From Moduliflexus sp964602655 (GTDB lineage: Bacteria; Moduliflexota; Moduliflexia; Moduliflexales; Moduliflexaceae): a stretch of DNA of 16,257 bases. Of the stretch, positions 1-7,048 are shown in pieces (positions within the stretch are counted from its first letter, which is position 1; each line of letters opens with the position of its first letter). Below the pieces are notes generated by a model, which did not search any database, had not been told where the DNA came from, and was given only the letters and a program-made list of their open reading frames with translations. The DNA is taken from the NCBI GenBank assembly GCA_964602655.1, contig CAZRSF010000104.1, positions 1 through 16,257 of the forward strand, in the 5' to 3' direction. The position numbers were made by a program, and so were the translations under genes.

Positions 1-9
1 CACCCCTTG

Positions 10-25
10 CCCCTCCCAGGAGGGG
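10..25. repeat. short GC-rich inverted repeat
   Basis: CCCCTCC and GGAGGGG are separated by two bases, so an RNA hairpin would have to open the inner pairs. Apart from this and the palindrome at 72-104, I see no gene or recognisable signal in positions 1-174. Confidence 0.4.
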
Positions 26-71
26 AATCGCGGAGACACTACGTAACGTGAGTTAATAATGATCGAACTCC

Positions 72-104
72 AGCCCTGTCAGAGTTTTAAACCCTGATAG
101 GGCT
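72..104. repeat. 33-nt imperfect palindrome, distant cousin of the hsd-cluster repeat
   Basis: The outer arms are AGCCCTGTCAG and CTGATAGGGCT around a TTTTAAA centre, with a few mismatches between arms. The length (33 nt) and design (GC-rich arms, A/T-rich middle) are the same as in the palindromes of the hsd cluster, but the arm sequence differs (CCCTGTCAG in place of ACCTCACAG). It lies about 70 nt beyond the gcvT stop in the direction of gcvT transcription. No T-run follows it on that strand, so it is not an obvious terminator. Confidence 0.6.
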
Positions 105-174
105 TATCAAAAATCAAAGCTCGCGTCAATAAAGGTGCCTGACAGCTTTTTTTGACCACAACATCATGTATATG

Positions 175-1404
175 CTAATAAACGACTGCGCGGGCGTAGC
201 GGTCGGTCGCCTTTTTCAGATGCGCGGTCACAAGCTGCGCTTCGGTGCGTTTGCCTCTGATTTCCACGTGAAGCGTCGTTCCATTGGCAAGTTCGCTGTC
301 GAGCAGCGCTAATGCAATCGCGCGTTTGCCGGTTTCTTCGAGCAGTTGAAACGCGCTTCCTTCGCCCTGATATTTCCAATACGGCACCATCGTGCCGCTG
401 GTGACGTAGCCGACGCGCCGTTCGCCCTGAAATACCTGATCGCCAGCGCGAGCAATGCCTTTGCCGGTGATCGCAAGCAGACGCACACGGCGCGGCAGCG
501 CGGCAAGCCGCGAAAAATCCTGCTGCGCAAACGCCTGCAACGCATCATATTGCTGTTGTAACGCGGCTTTGCCGATGAAATCTCCTTTTTCCGGCGCAAA
601 ACTCACGGCGATTTTCGAGGCGGGCACGGCGAAAATCGGGATGTCGCCGCCGTCTTTATCTTTGCCGAATTCATGCCCATAGAGCGGAAGTCCGGCTTCC
701 AGACGGAGCGTGTCGCGCGCGCCGAGGCCGATAGGCATGGCGCCACGTTCACACAAACGTTCCCAGATCGGAGCGGCGGCATAGCGCGGAACAAATAATT
801 CGAACGCGACGACTTCGCCGGTATAACCGGTGCGGGCGATATACGCCGTTTCGCCTTGAATTGTGGCCGAAGAAAGCGCATTCCGTTGCGGCGCGGGAAG
901 CGTTCCGGCTTCTAACAGTTCGACCAATATCTTTTCGGAATCCGCGCCTTGTACGCTGATCATCGCGATCTCTTCAGAAATATCTTGCAATGTAACGTCT
1001 GGAAAATCGGCGTGAATAGCCTGAAAATGTTCCCAATCTTTCTGGCGATTCGAGGCGTTGACGACCAACAGATATTCATCTGCAAGAAAACGGTACAGAT
1101 AGGCGTCGTCTATCGCGCCGCCATTCGGATTGGCGATAATGGAATAGTGGCTTTTGCCGACCGGCAGCGCGGCGGCGTTATTGGTCAGCGCGTATTGCAA
1201 AAATGGTACGGCCTGTTTGCCGAAAATTCGAAAGCGTCCCATGTGGGACACGTCGAAAATGCCCGCATGTTTGCGGGTCGCGAGGTGTTCCGTAATAATG
1301 CCGGTCGGGTATTGAATCGGCATGTTCCAGCCGCCGAAATCTACCATCTGCGCTCCATGCGCGAGATGGCGGTCATATAAAATGGTCTGTCGTAATGTTG
1401 TCAT
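175..1404 (-). CDS. gcvT: aminomethyltransferase, glycine cleavage system T protein
   Basis: The T protein takes the aminomethyl group from lipoylated GcvH and, with tetrahydrofolate, yields 5,10-methylene-THF and ammonia in the cytoplasm. The N-terminal family signature is clear: DFGGWNMPIQY near residue 22, FDVSHMG near 50 and GGAIDD at 95-100, where the catalytic Asp of the family lies, followed by VVNASNR at 114-120. A C-terminal barrel domain follows. At 409 residues it is longer than the usual 360-370; part of the excess is a Gln/Ala-rich stretch around PEKGDFIGKAALQQQYDALQ. The start is supported by the family N terminus, but no Shine-Dalgarno precedes it: a 44-bp palindrome ends 8 nt upstream. 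gcvH and gcvP are not in the window. Function is confident. Confidence 0.95.
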   Translation of the reverse strand: MTTLRQTILYDRHLAHGAQMVDFGGWNMPIQYPTGIITEHLATRKHAGIFDVSHMGRFRIFGKQAVPFLQYALTNNAAALPVGKSHYSIIANPNGGAIDDAYLYRFLADEYLLVVNASNRQKDWEHFQAIHADFPDVTLQDISEEIAMISVQGADSEKILVELLEAGTLPAPQRNALSSATIQGETAYIARTGYTGEVVAFELFVPRYAAAPIWERLCERGAMPIGLGARDTLRLEAGLPLYGHEFGKDKDGGDIPIFAVPASKIAVSFAPEKGDFIGKAALQQQYDALQAFAQQDFSRLAALPRRVRLLAITGKGIARAGDQVFQGERRVGYVTSGTMVPYWKYQGEGSAFQLLEETGKRAIALALLDSELANGTTLHVEIRGKRTEAQLVTAHLKKATDRYARAVVY

Positions 1405-1412
1405 TGTTTAAA

Positions 1413-1456
1413 AATAGCACGCTGATTGGGCTGATCAGCCCAATCAGCGTGCTATT
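1413..1456 (-). terminator. 44-nt perfect palindrome, probable terminator of the ROK kinase / leader hairpin of gcvT
   Basis: Each 22-nt arm is the exact reverse complement of the other; the half-sites read AATAGCACGCTGATTGGG then CTGA, mirrored. On the minus strand the stem is followed by a short T-run (ATTTTTAAAC), as in a rho-independent terminator. It begins two bases after the kinase stop codon and ends eight bases before the gcvT ATG, so it fills almost the whole gap. It could instead act as an attenuator or cover the gcvT ribosome-binding region. Confidence 0.7.
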
Positions 1457-1458
1457 AT

Positions 1459-2442
1459 CTATCGAAAGAGCAGTTCTTGATTTTGCGGCAGGCGGACGAA
1501 CCAGGCGCAGCCGAGCGCGACGGCGTCGTCGCCGAGTTTCGCTTTCAACAGGCCGACGCCTTTCGCGCCGTTCGCCATTGTATTTTTTATCATCACTTTT
1601 TTAATGCGGGGCAAATAAAAATCCTCGAATTCCTCGATCAAACCGCCTCCTAAAATAATGGCATCCACGCCGGTGATGCTGATCAGATTGGCGGCAGCAA
1701 TTCCAATGCCGTCGGCTGAGCGTTTCAACGCTTGCGTGACGACCAGGTCATGCTTTTTCCAGGCTTTTCGCAACGCGGATGACCCGACCGACACGCGCCA
1801 GTCGGGTTCCAGTTTGTCCAGCAGCGTCCTCTGTCCATGTTTATCAACGGCATTTTTCATAAACTTGATCATCCCGGATTTGGCCGACACCGACTCGAGG
1901 CAGCCGCGATTGCCGCAACTGCATCGCTGGCCGCCGATTTTAATGACGGTGTGGCCGACTTCGCCTGCGGTATAGTTCAGACCCCAGATAATCCCGCCAT
2001 CAACAATGTATCCGCCGCCAATGCCTGTGCCGATAAACATGGCGTAGATGCTGTGATAGTGTTTGCCCGCGCCAAGATGGAATTCGGCAAACGCGCCCAT
2101 ATTGACGTCATTATCCAGGAAAAACGGTTTATGAAATGTGTCCTTCATCGGCACTGAAAACTTGACATCTTTCCAACGTAAATTGGGGGCATGAGGAATC
2201 ACGCGATAGAGGCGGTCAACCGAGGCGGGAGCGGATGCGCCGACTGCGAGAATCTGCGCCTCATTCAGCCCGGCATTGCTGACAGCCGCGCGGTAACAAT
2301 CGTTCATGAGGTTGAGCACGGTGTCGAAGCGCGTATCCTGTCCGATTTTGACTTTCGCCCGTCCAAGAATTGCCCCTGTCTCATCAATCACCACCGCATA
2401 AATTTTTGTGCCTCCGACATCAATTCCGGCAAAGTAGCCCAT
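1459..2442 (-). CDS. ROK family sugar kinase (glucokinase-like)
   Basis: This is a cytoplasmic ATP-dependent hexose kinase of the ROK family; the substrate (glucose, N-acetylglucosamine or another) cannot be read from sequence. The phosphate-binding motif DVGGTK lies at residues 8-13, the catalytic Asp is in DNDVN at 110-114, EVGH is at 161-164 and the ROK zinc motif CSCGNRGC at 174-181. There is no N-terminal helix-turn-helix, so it is an enzyme rather than a ROK repressor. I start it at the ATG of MGYFAGID (327 residues): an open frame runs 16 codons further upstream to 2490, but those codons come partly from a degraded palindromic repeat and resemble no kinase N terminus. The gene lies 80 nt downstream of the outer-membrane fusion gene and is probably cotranscribed with it. 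Confidence 0.92.
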   Translation of the reverse strand: MGYFAGIDVGGTKIYAVVIDETGAILGRAKVKIGQDTRFDTVLNLMNDCYRAAVSNAGLNEAQILAVGASAPASVDRLYRVIPHAPNLRWKDVKFSVPMKDTFHKPFFLDNDVNMGAFAEFHLGAGKHYHSIYAMFIGTGIGGGYIVDGGIIWGLNYTAGEVGHTVIKIGGQRCSCGNRGCLESVSAKSGMIKFMKNAVDKHGQRTLLDKLEPDWRVSVGSSALRKAWKKHDLVVTQALKRSADGIGIAAANLISITGVDAIILGGGLIEEFEDFYLPRIKKVMIKNTMANGAKGVGLLKAKLGDDAVALGCAWFVRLPQNQELLFR

Positions 2443-2470
2443 ATAATCACCATCTTTATCATGAACAGAA

Positions 2471-2499
2471 ACCTCACAGATTTCTAACACCTGTGAGGT
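2471..2499. repeat. degenerate copy of the CCTCACAGG palindrome
   Basis: The arms ACCTCACAG and CTGTGAGGT are intact, but the 11-nt centre has lost its symmetry. It lies between the outer-membrane fusion gene and the ROK kinase start, and artificially extends the kinase reading frame upstream. It is the only two-armed copy of the CTCACAG type outside the hsd cluster. Confidence 0.8.
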
Positions 2500-2522
2500 C
2501 TGAAAATGATTCGCACTCCTGC

Positions 2523-5372
2523 TTAGAAGAGGAATCGCGCTTTGAAATAGACCTGCGTTTCGCCGTCGTTCTTATCGAGGCCATGCGCCACGCCGACATG
2601 CCCTTGAATGCCGAGCCGACCATAGCGAAAACGCGCGCGCGCGGCGAGGTCTCCGCCGATGCTGGATTTCAGGTCAAGGTCTTCGGTGTCGTCTTTCCAG
2701 GCATCGCCGGTTTCGAAAAAGACGCTGCCGGAGAGACTATCCAGGAACGCCTGTCCGTCGAACAACGAACGCTGAACATACCAGAGCGGCAGGCGATATT
2801 CGGCGGTCGCCAGCATGAAACGGTCGCCGCGAAAGGCGTTGGATTCATAACCGCGCAGAGAAAAATGCGGTTCGTACATGATGTTCGTTTCGACATTGAT
2901 CATCGAGCCGCCGATCTGAAACAGCCCTTGCTGCAATGTGTCGCCGTCGCTCATCCCGCCTGCGCCACGCAGAAAGAGCACGTGATGGCGAAACGGCATG
3001 GGCAGGAACAGATTGACATCGCCAACCACTTCGTCAATCGTAAAATCGCTGCCGAACATTTCATCGTAACGCCGATAACGAACGGAACTCTGCGTTCCTT
3101 TTTCCGGGCTGATTGACAATGGATATTCATCGTAAGAGCGCAGGATGAATCGGCTTGACGCGCTGCCTAACGCGCCCTCATCCGGGTAGGGCATCGCCAA
3201 CTTTTCGAATTTGGTCAACCGTTCGCGTTCTTCATATTCATACCCTGCTGCGAGAGAAAAATCTGTTCGGTTGGTACGATAAAGCGGAAACCCGATTTCG
3301 ATGCCGCCGCCGGTTCGGCGTTCCCAATAATCCGCATCTTTCCCCTGCGGGTTTTCGAACAGGTCGCCATACGCCCATCCCTGGTCGTATCCGAACAGAC
3401 TGATGGTCGGATACCATTGATTGTTGACATACTGGCCGTTGATGTCGATCCGAGAACTTTCCAGACCATACAACAGCGAAACAGAATACTGATGCTGCTC
3501 CAGCGGATCGCCAGCGCTGAGGTTCAGGCCAAGCTGCAACCCGTCCTCATCGTTTCCCCAGATCGGAAACGGCAAGGGAAACAACGTGGAGTAGGCTTTG
3601 TAGCCGGTTTCTTTGCCGATCTCCGCTGGCGCGTTCGTTGTCGCGACAGAGGGCGATCTGCCGGGGATTCCGACAGGCTGCCAGGAATCCTGCGCGAGCG
3701 GCGTCTGATGCAGATCGAAGCCTGCGCGGGAATAGTATGCGAATATCAAGGTGCTTCCGTCCGGCGAGACGCACGGCTCGAACGCGCCAGTCAGCACGTT
3801 GGTGACTTGATACGACGCGCCGTCCGTCATGTCGTAGGCAAAAATATTCGACACGCCGGTCAGATCGGAATGAACGAAGAGATACCGATCATTCAGCCCC
3901 CAACAAGGCGCTCCACCCAGATTATTGACAAAAAGAGACGATGAGCCATCTGCCTGGATAATCGCAATACTTTGCGTTCCATCGTGATTCATGACGCGCG
4001 CCGCCAACTTCGATCCATCCGCAGAAAACGCCGGACGCTGAATCAGCGTGTAGTCCGCGAAACCGGCGAATTGCGTTCGTTCTCCGCTCTGAAGGTCTAA
4101 TCGCATCAACAAAGAGGACGCGCCTTCGCGCTTAACATAGACGACCGCGCTGCCATCGGGCGAGACGGCGGGATCGAAGGCGCGTTCGCCGCGCGTCAAG
4201 CGCGTCACGCGGCCATTCGAGAGATCGAGGCGATACAGATCGCTGCGTTGATAATAGGCGTGATAGGTCTCCGTTTTCGAAAAATAGAGTGCGCGGCCAT
4301 CTGCCGTCAGCGAGAATGATTCGCCGAAATCGCCGCTGAGCAGGCGCGTTTTCTCGCCATCGCTCAGGCGAAGCCGCATCAACGCCGGGCTGGCATGGGG
4401 CGTGGCTTCGACGTAATACACGAATTGTCCGTCCGGCGACAGGCGCGGCGCATGTGTGTAAGAACCGGTTGACGTCAGCGGCATGGACGCGGTGAGCGGA
4501 CTCGCCTGAATTGACTCGATCTGCCGGGCATACACCGTCTGCATACTCGCCAGCCATTCCTGCTCCACAGCCTCGAGCGATTTGCCATACGTTTCGGCAA
4601 AGGCGTCTTTCGTCAGGAACGGAAACGGAATGTTATTGCTTTGCGCTCGATTCAGTTGCGCAAGCGTCTGTGCGCCGTAGGTGTCGGCGAGGTAGCGAAA
4701 AAATGCGAATCCGTATGCGAAGACGCCAGGATCGCCAGGCCAGGGCGGCATCCCGATGACAGCCCGTTCTCCGAGCGATTTCAACCCGCCTTCCATCGCT
4801 TCCGCGCGCAACGCCATATCTGCGTAAGGCGCGCGAGAAGGCTCTCCTAAAAGGAGGCTCGCCATATACGTCCCCATGCCCCCTTCCATCCAGCCGGAAA
4901 AGCCGTCATCCAGATAGACGCTGCTGAACAGCGCGCGAAGCCAGCTATCGTTGCTATGACGCATCATCATGGCGTATTGAGAGATAAATTGCATCATCAT
5001 CCATTGACTGACATGCGCGTCCAATGTCGGCCATCCGGCCTCCATGTCGCCGAGCTGCATGACGATGTTGTCGCCGGGGCGGCGAAACATGCTGGTATTC
5101 GTCAAATCGGCGGCATCGCTCTGATCTGTGACGATCAGGGTCGTGTTGATCTCGTCGTCGAATTCGAGAACGCGGCTCATATCCTGATGAATTGCTTCGG
5201 CCATGCGCGCGATCTCCTCCGCTTCTTTGCGATGCGGTTCGCCGAAGATGACGCGAAAATGGTCGGTCTGAAATTCTCGCCATTTCACGTCGCGCGGATA
5301 CGCATCAACGTGCCTGGCAGCGATAAACGAGAGACTAAGAAACAGAAACAAGACAGCATATCGTTTTTTCAT
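2523..5372 (-). CDS. exported fusion: inactive gluzincin-like domain, PD40 beta-propeller, Omp85-type outer-membrane barrel
   Basis: A signal peptide (residues 1-24; MKKR then a hydrophobic stretch) starts this 949-residue protein. Residues about 28-285 have the layout of MA-like gluzincin peptidases (a DHFRVIFG start, then WMEGG and a YGKSLEAVEQEW end), but where HExxH is expected the sequence reads QFISQ (128-132), so zinc catalysis is unlikely. TolB-like PD40 propeller repeats follow, marked by SPDG/TADG/SADG turns at 312, 356, 404, 450 and 536. Residues about 590-949 form a bacterial surface antigen (Omp85/BamA-type) barrel, with LRGY at 839-842 and a terminal F as the barrel-insertion signal. 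The protein should sit in the outer membrane with the propeller in the periplasm; a role in protein or lipid export is possible but unproven. The start has a strong Shine-Dalgarno. Confidence 0.85.
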   Translation of the reverse strand: MKKRYAVLFLFLSLSFIAARHVDAYPRDVKWREFQTDHFRVIFGEPHRKEAEEIARMAEAIHQDMSRVLEFDDEINTTLIVTDQSDAADLTNTSMFRRPGDNIVMQLGDMEAGWPTLDAHVSQWMMMQFISQYAMMMRHSNDSWLRALFSSVYLDDGFSGWMEGGMGTYMASLLLGEPSRAPYADMALRAEAMEGGLKSLGERAVIGMPPWPGDPGVFAYGFAFFRYLADTYGAQTLAQLNRAQSNNIPFPFLTKDAFAETYGKSLEAVEQEWLASMQTVYARQIESIQASPLTASMPLTSTGSYTHAPRLSPDGQFVYYVEATPHASPALMRLRLSDGEKTRLLSGDFGESFSLTADGRALYFSKTETYHAYYQRSDLYRLDLSNGRVTRLTRGERAFDPAVSPDGSAVVYVKREGASSLLMRLDLQSGERTQFAGFADYTLIQRPAFSADGSKLAARVMNHDGTQSIAIIQADGSSSLFVNNLGGAPCWGLNDRYLFVHSDLTGVSNIFAYDMTDGASYQVTNVLTGAFEPCVSPDGSTLIFAYYSRAGFDLHQTPLAQDSWQPVGIPGRSPSVATTNAPAEIGKETGYKAYSTLFPLPFPIWGNDEDGLQLGLNLSAGDPLEQHQYSVSLLYGLESSRIDINGQYVNNQWYPTISLFGYDQGWAYGDLFENPQGKDADYWERRTGGGIEIGFPLYRTNRTDFSLAAGYEYEERERLTKFEKLAMPYPDEGALGSASSRFILRSYDEYPLSISPEKGTQSSVRYRRYDEMFGSDFTIDEVVGDVNLFLPMPFRHHVLFLRGAGGMSDGDTLQQGLFQIGGSMINVETNIMYEPHFSLRGYESNAFRGDRFMLATAEYRLPLWYVQRSLFDGQAFLDSLSGSVFFETGDAWKDDTEDLDLKSSIGGDLAARARFRYGRLGIQGHVGVAHGLDKNDGETQVYFKARFLF

Positions 5373-5380
5373 GCAAAGCG

Positions 5381-5387
5381 CTCCTTT
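5381..5387 (-). promoter_or_regulatory. Shine-Dalgarno of the outer-membrane fusion gene
   Basis: AAAGGAG on the minus strand, eight bases before the ATG at 5372. It fixes the start at the first residue of the signal peptide. Confidence 0.8.
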
Positions 5388-5510
5388 GAACGATTCTTAT
5401 AGGAATGTTAGGCGGACTCTATGAGATAAAAAATGTCCCAACTTGCGAGCATATCGCGCATATCAGGACTGCTATATAAGCGGTACACCTTAACCAGAGA
5501 TTAATCCACG

Positions 5511-5539
5511 ATTAAAATGCGTTAACCTTGGAGTGTCAA
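5511..5539 (-). promoter_or_regulatory. sigma70-like promoter for the fusion-kinase(-gcvT) unit
   Basis: On the minus strand a perfect -35 box TTGACA (5534-5539) is followed after exactly 17 bases by TTTAAT (5511-5516), one mismatch from the consensus -10. Transcription would start near 5504, leaving a leader of about 130 nt before the ATG at 5372. Confidence 0.55.
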
Positions 5540-5601
5540 GTCGCGGCACGGTTTCGTAAAAATGCACACAGCGTACATGATTCGGTCAATCTTAGCAGAA
5601 T

Positions 5602-5652
5602 GCGGTGAGCGTACCGAACCGTTGTTCGCCCTTCGACATGTTCACCGCGAAC
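5602..5652. repeat. intergenic inverted-repeat element in the 5373-5851 gap
   Basis: GCGGTGA (5602-5608) pairs with TCACCGC (5642-5648), and overlapping GTTCGC (5624-5629) pairs with GCGAAC (5647-5652), so two alternative hairpins are possible. The core GTTCGCCCTTCGACATG resembles a short dispersed repeat I have seen in many unrelated bacterial genomes. The rest of this roughly 480-bp gap holds the minus-strand promoter at 5511-5539 and a weak plus-strand promoter; open frames across it look like chance. Confidence 0.45.
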
Positions 5653-5739
5653 GAAACTCTTCTTCTTGCGCAACAACTCGATGACTTTGCACAAAATGCA
5701 GAGGCTCTCGTAAAAATGCAAGAAATTTTTACTTTTTTC

Positions 5740-5769
5740 TTTACAGGCGGTCAAGAGGAATGGTATAGA
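5740..5769 (+). promoter_or_regulatory. weak candidate promoter for the 5852-6823 gene pair
   Basis: TTTACA (5740-5745) and TATAGA (5764-5769) are separated by 18 bases, about 80 nt before the start at 5852. Both boxes deviate from consensus, and other A/T-rich pairings nearby would score similarly. Confidence 0.3.
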
Positions 5770-5838
5770 ATGTTGACAACAGATGATTTGATCGTCTCAG
5801 CCGTTGCAACAATTTACGATGTCACTCCCGTGATGTCT

Positions 5839-5843
5839 GGAGG
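5839..5843 (+). promoter_or_regulatory. Shine-Dalgarno of the 5852 gene
   Basis: GGAGG with an 8-nt spacer to the ATG. It favours this start over the longer open frame beginning at 5605 in another phase. Confidence 0.7.
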
Positions 5844-5851
5844 TTCTGATT

Positions 5852-6391
5852 ATGGCACAATTCATCCCTTTTGCGCCGCATGTCGAGGTTCATGGCAAAA
5901 CGGTGTTGCTGCTGATTGACGCCATGGGGCATTTCAAGCGAGTCGCCATGCAAATTTTGGCAAAATATGGAATTACGGAAATCCGTGAAGACGGTTGGTT
6001 TTCGCAGTCAGCGTATTTGGAAGTCCATAAAGAATTTTACACGCAGGTCGGGCCAAAAACCTTGAAAATCATCGGCAGACAGGTGCCGGAAAAAGTGCTC
6101 TGGCCTCCGAACATTCAGACCGTCGAAGAGGCGTTACAATCTATTGATGCGGCCTATCACATGAATCATCGCGGCGGGCAGATCGGGACATATCAGTTCG
6201 AATCTATCGGAACGCGGGCAGCGGCGCTGACCTGCCATAACCCGTATCCCTGCCCATTCGATCATGGAATTATCGAGGGAACGACCATGAAATTTGCGCC
6301 GAAAGACGCGCGAGTCATCGTCAAACATGACGAGAGCCAGCCTTGTCGAATGAATGGCGGCGAGACCTGTATTTATCAAATCACGTGGTGA
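5852..6391 (+). CDS. conserved hypothetical protein, possible V4R-like C-terminal fold
   Basis: This is a 179-residue soluble protein with no signal peptide or membrane segment. I do not recognise the family with certainty. The C-terminal third is the most distinctive part: NPYPCPFDHGIIEGT near 137-151, then HDESQPCRMNGGETCIYQ, giving three closely placed cysteines in a pattern that recalls V4R (4-vinyl reductase-like) small-molecule-binding domains. That is a loose resemblance only. The N-terminal part (VLLLIDAMGHFKRVAMQIL, then a YLEVHKEF helix) looks helical and alpha/beta. The start is well set by GGAGG eight bases upstream. The stop lies 12 nt before a cyclic-nucleotide-binding protein, so the two are almost certainly one operon and may form a sensor pair. 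Confidence 0.75.
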   Translation: MAQFIPFAPHVEVHGKTVLLLIDAMGHFKRVAMQILAKYGITEIREDGWFSQSAYLEVHKEFYTQVGPKTLKIIGRQVPEKVLWPPNIQTVEEALQSIDAAYHMNHRGGQIGTYQFESIGTRAAALTCHNPYPCPFDHGIIEGTTMKFAPKDARVIVKHDESQPCRMNGGETCIYQITW

Positions 6392-6403
6392 TGGAGAACA
6401 TGT

Positions 6404-6823
6404 ATGAATACAACAGAGATGATGGCAGTCTTGAAACAGAGCGCGGTATTTGGCAGTTTGGAAGAGTCGTTTCTTGACACCCTGATTTTTCTCGCCTACC
6501 CGGAGACATTTGCGGCTGGCGATGTGATTTATACCAGGGGCGATCCGTCTGATGGGCGATTCGGATTGATTCTTTCCGGGCGGGTTCAAGTCTTGAAAAA
6601 AAGCGGCGAAGTGGTGTGCGAGATTCTCACCGGAGAAGTGATCGGCGAAATCGCCTTGTCTGAGACGCATCATAAGCGCACCATGACCGTAAAAGCGGCA
6701 GAGCCGACGGAAATTATGATCTGGAACGTCGAACACATCAAAGAGCAGATTCCCGGCGTCTGGAAAAAATTGCTCAAATTAGCCTGGACGCACCTGAGCG
6801 ATTACAGCGAATATATCGAATAA
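6404..6823 (+). CDS. stand-alone cyclic-nucleotide-binding domain protein
   Basis: The 139 residues make up one CRP/PKA-type cNMP-binding beta-barrel. The N-terminal helices (VLKQSAVFGSLEESFLDTL) lead to a glycine-rich strand (GLILSGRVQVLKKSG), then the phosphate-binding cassette region GEIALSETHHKRTMTVKA, which keeps the Gly-Glu and an Arg in the expected places. A C-terminal helix ends the protein. There is no helix-turn-helix and no enzymatic domain, so it cannot act as a CRP-like DNA binder on its own; it probably signals through a partner, perhaps the cotranscribed gene upstream. A GGAG seven bases before the ATG supports the start. Whether it really binds cAMP or cGMP is unknown. Confidence 0.85.
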   Translation: MNTTEMMAVLKQSAVFGSLEESFLDTLIFLAYPETFAAGDVIYTRGDPSDGRFGLILSGRVQVLKKSGEVVCEILTGEVIGEIALSETHHKRTMTVKAAEPTEIMIWNVEHIKEQIPGVWKKLLKLAWTHLSDYSEYIE

Positions 6824-6846
6824 GAGTTGCTCCCCCGTTGCGCGTA

Positions 6847-6899
6847 TAAAAAATAACGGCATCCCAACCTGTGAGGTCTGGAGATGCCGTTATTTTTTA
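6847..6899. terminator. bidirectional hairpin terminator with a repeat half-arm in its loop
   Basis: A perfect 17-bp stem (6847-6863 with 6883-6899) carries six A on the left and six T on the right, so it can terminate transcription on either strand. It lies 23 bp after the stop of the cNMP-binding gene. The 19-nt loop contains AACCTGTGAGGTCT (6866-6879), exactly the right arm of the hsd-cluster palindrome without its partner. Confidence 0.8.
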
Positions 6900-7003
6900 C
6901 GGTGACGGGAAATTGCGCTCCTCGACCATAAAATAGTTGACAAAAGCCTGAAGCGTGGCGTTATTCACGCAAGAAACGTTCGACCATCGCTTTGCGACAT
7001 GAA

Positions 7004-7032
7004 ACCTCACAGGTTTTCGAAACCTGTGAGGT
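7004..7032. repeat. CCTCACAGG palindrome, copy 1 (upstream of hsdM)
   Basis: Thirteen-base arms ACCTCACAGGTTT and AAACCTGTGAGGT flank the centre TCG. It ends 16 nt before the hsdM ATG, which lacks a Shine-Dalgarno at normal spacing; the only GAGG nearby is in this repeat. The rest of the 6900-7003 gap holds an isolated TTGACA (6937-6942) with no convincing -10 box and nothing else I can support. Confidence 0.9.
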
Positions 7033-7048
7033 CTAAAAAAATAGAACT

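Noticed and set aside
1405..1458. Glycine riboswitch in front of gcvT.
   Set aside because: The gap is only 54 nt and is filled by one simple palindrome, without the conserved tandem aptamer structure.
2443..2490. Upstream extension of the ROK kinase (MLEICEVSVHDKDGDY).
   Set aside because: These codons derive partly from a degraded palindrome; the family N terminus begins at MGYFAGID.
2370..3116. Plus-strand open frame of 248 codons opposite the outer-membrane barrel and ROK start.
   Set aside because: It crosses a repeat and lies antisense to two well-supported genes; no domain visible.
5536..5754. Minus-strand open frame of 72 codons in the intergenic gap.
   Set aside because: It crosses the intergenic inverted repeat, resembles no family and has no ribosome-binding site; its 3' end reaches the promoter of the outer-membrane fusion gene.
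5605..5919. Open frame of 104 codons upstream of and overlapping the 5852 gene.
   Set aside because: It runs through an intergenic repeat, has no ribosome-binding site, and its end overlaps the well-supported gene in another phase.
6897..7000. Minus-strand stretch of about 33 codons ending NYFMVEERNFPSP at a TAA beside the terminator.
   Set aside because: It reads like protein and could be a relic, but there is no start with a ribosome-binding site and I recognise no parent gene.
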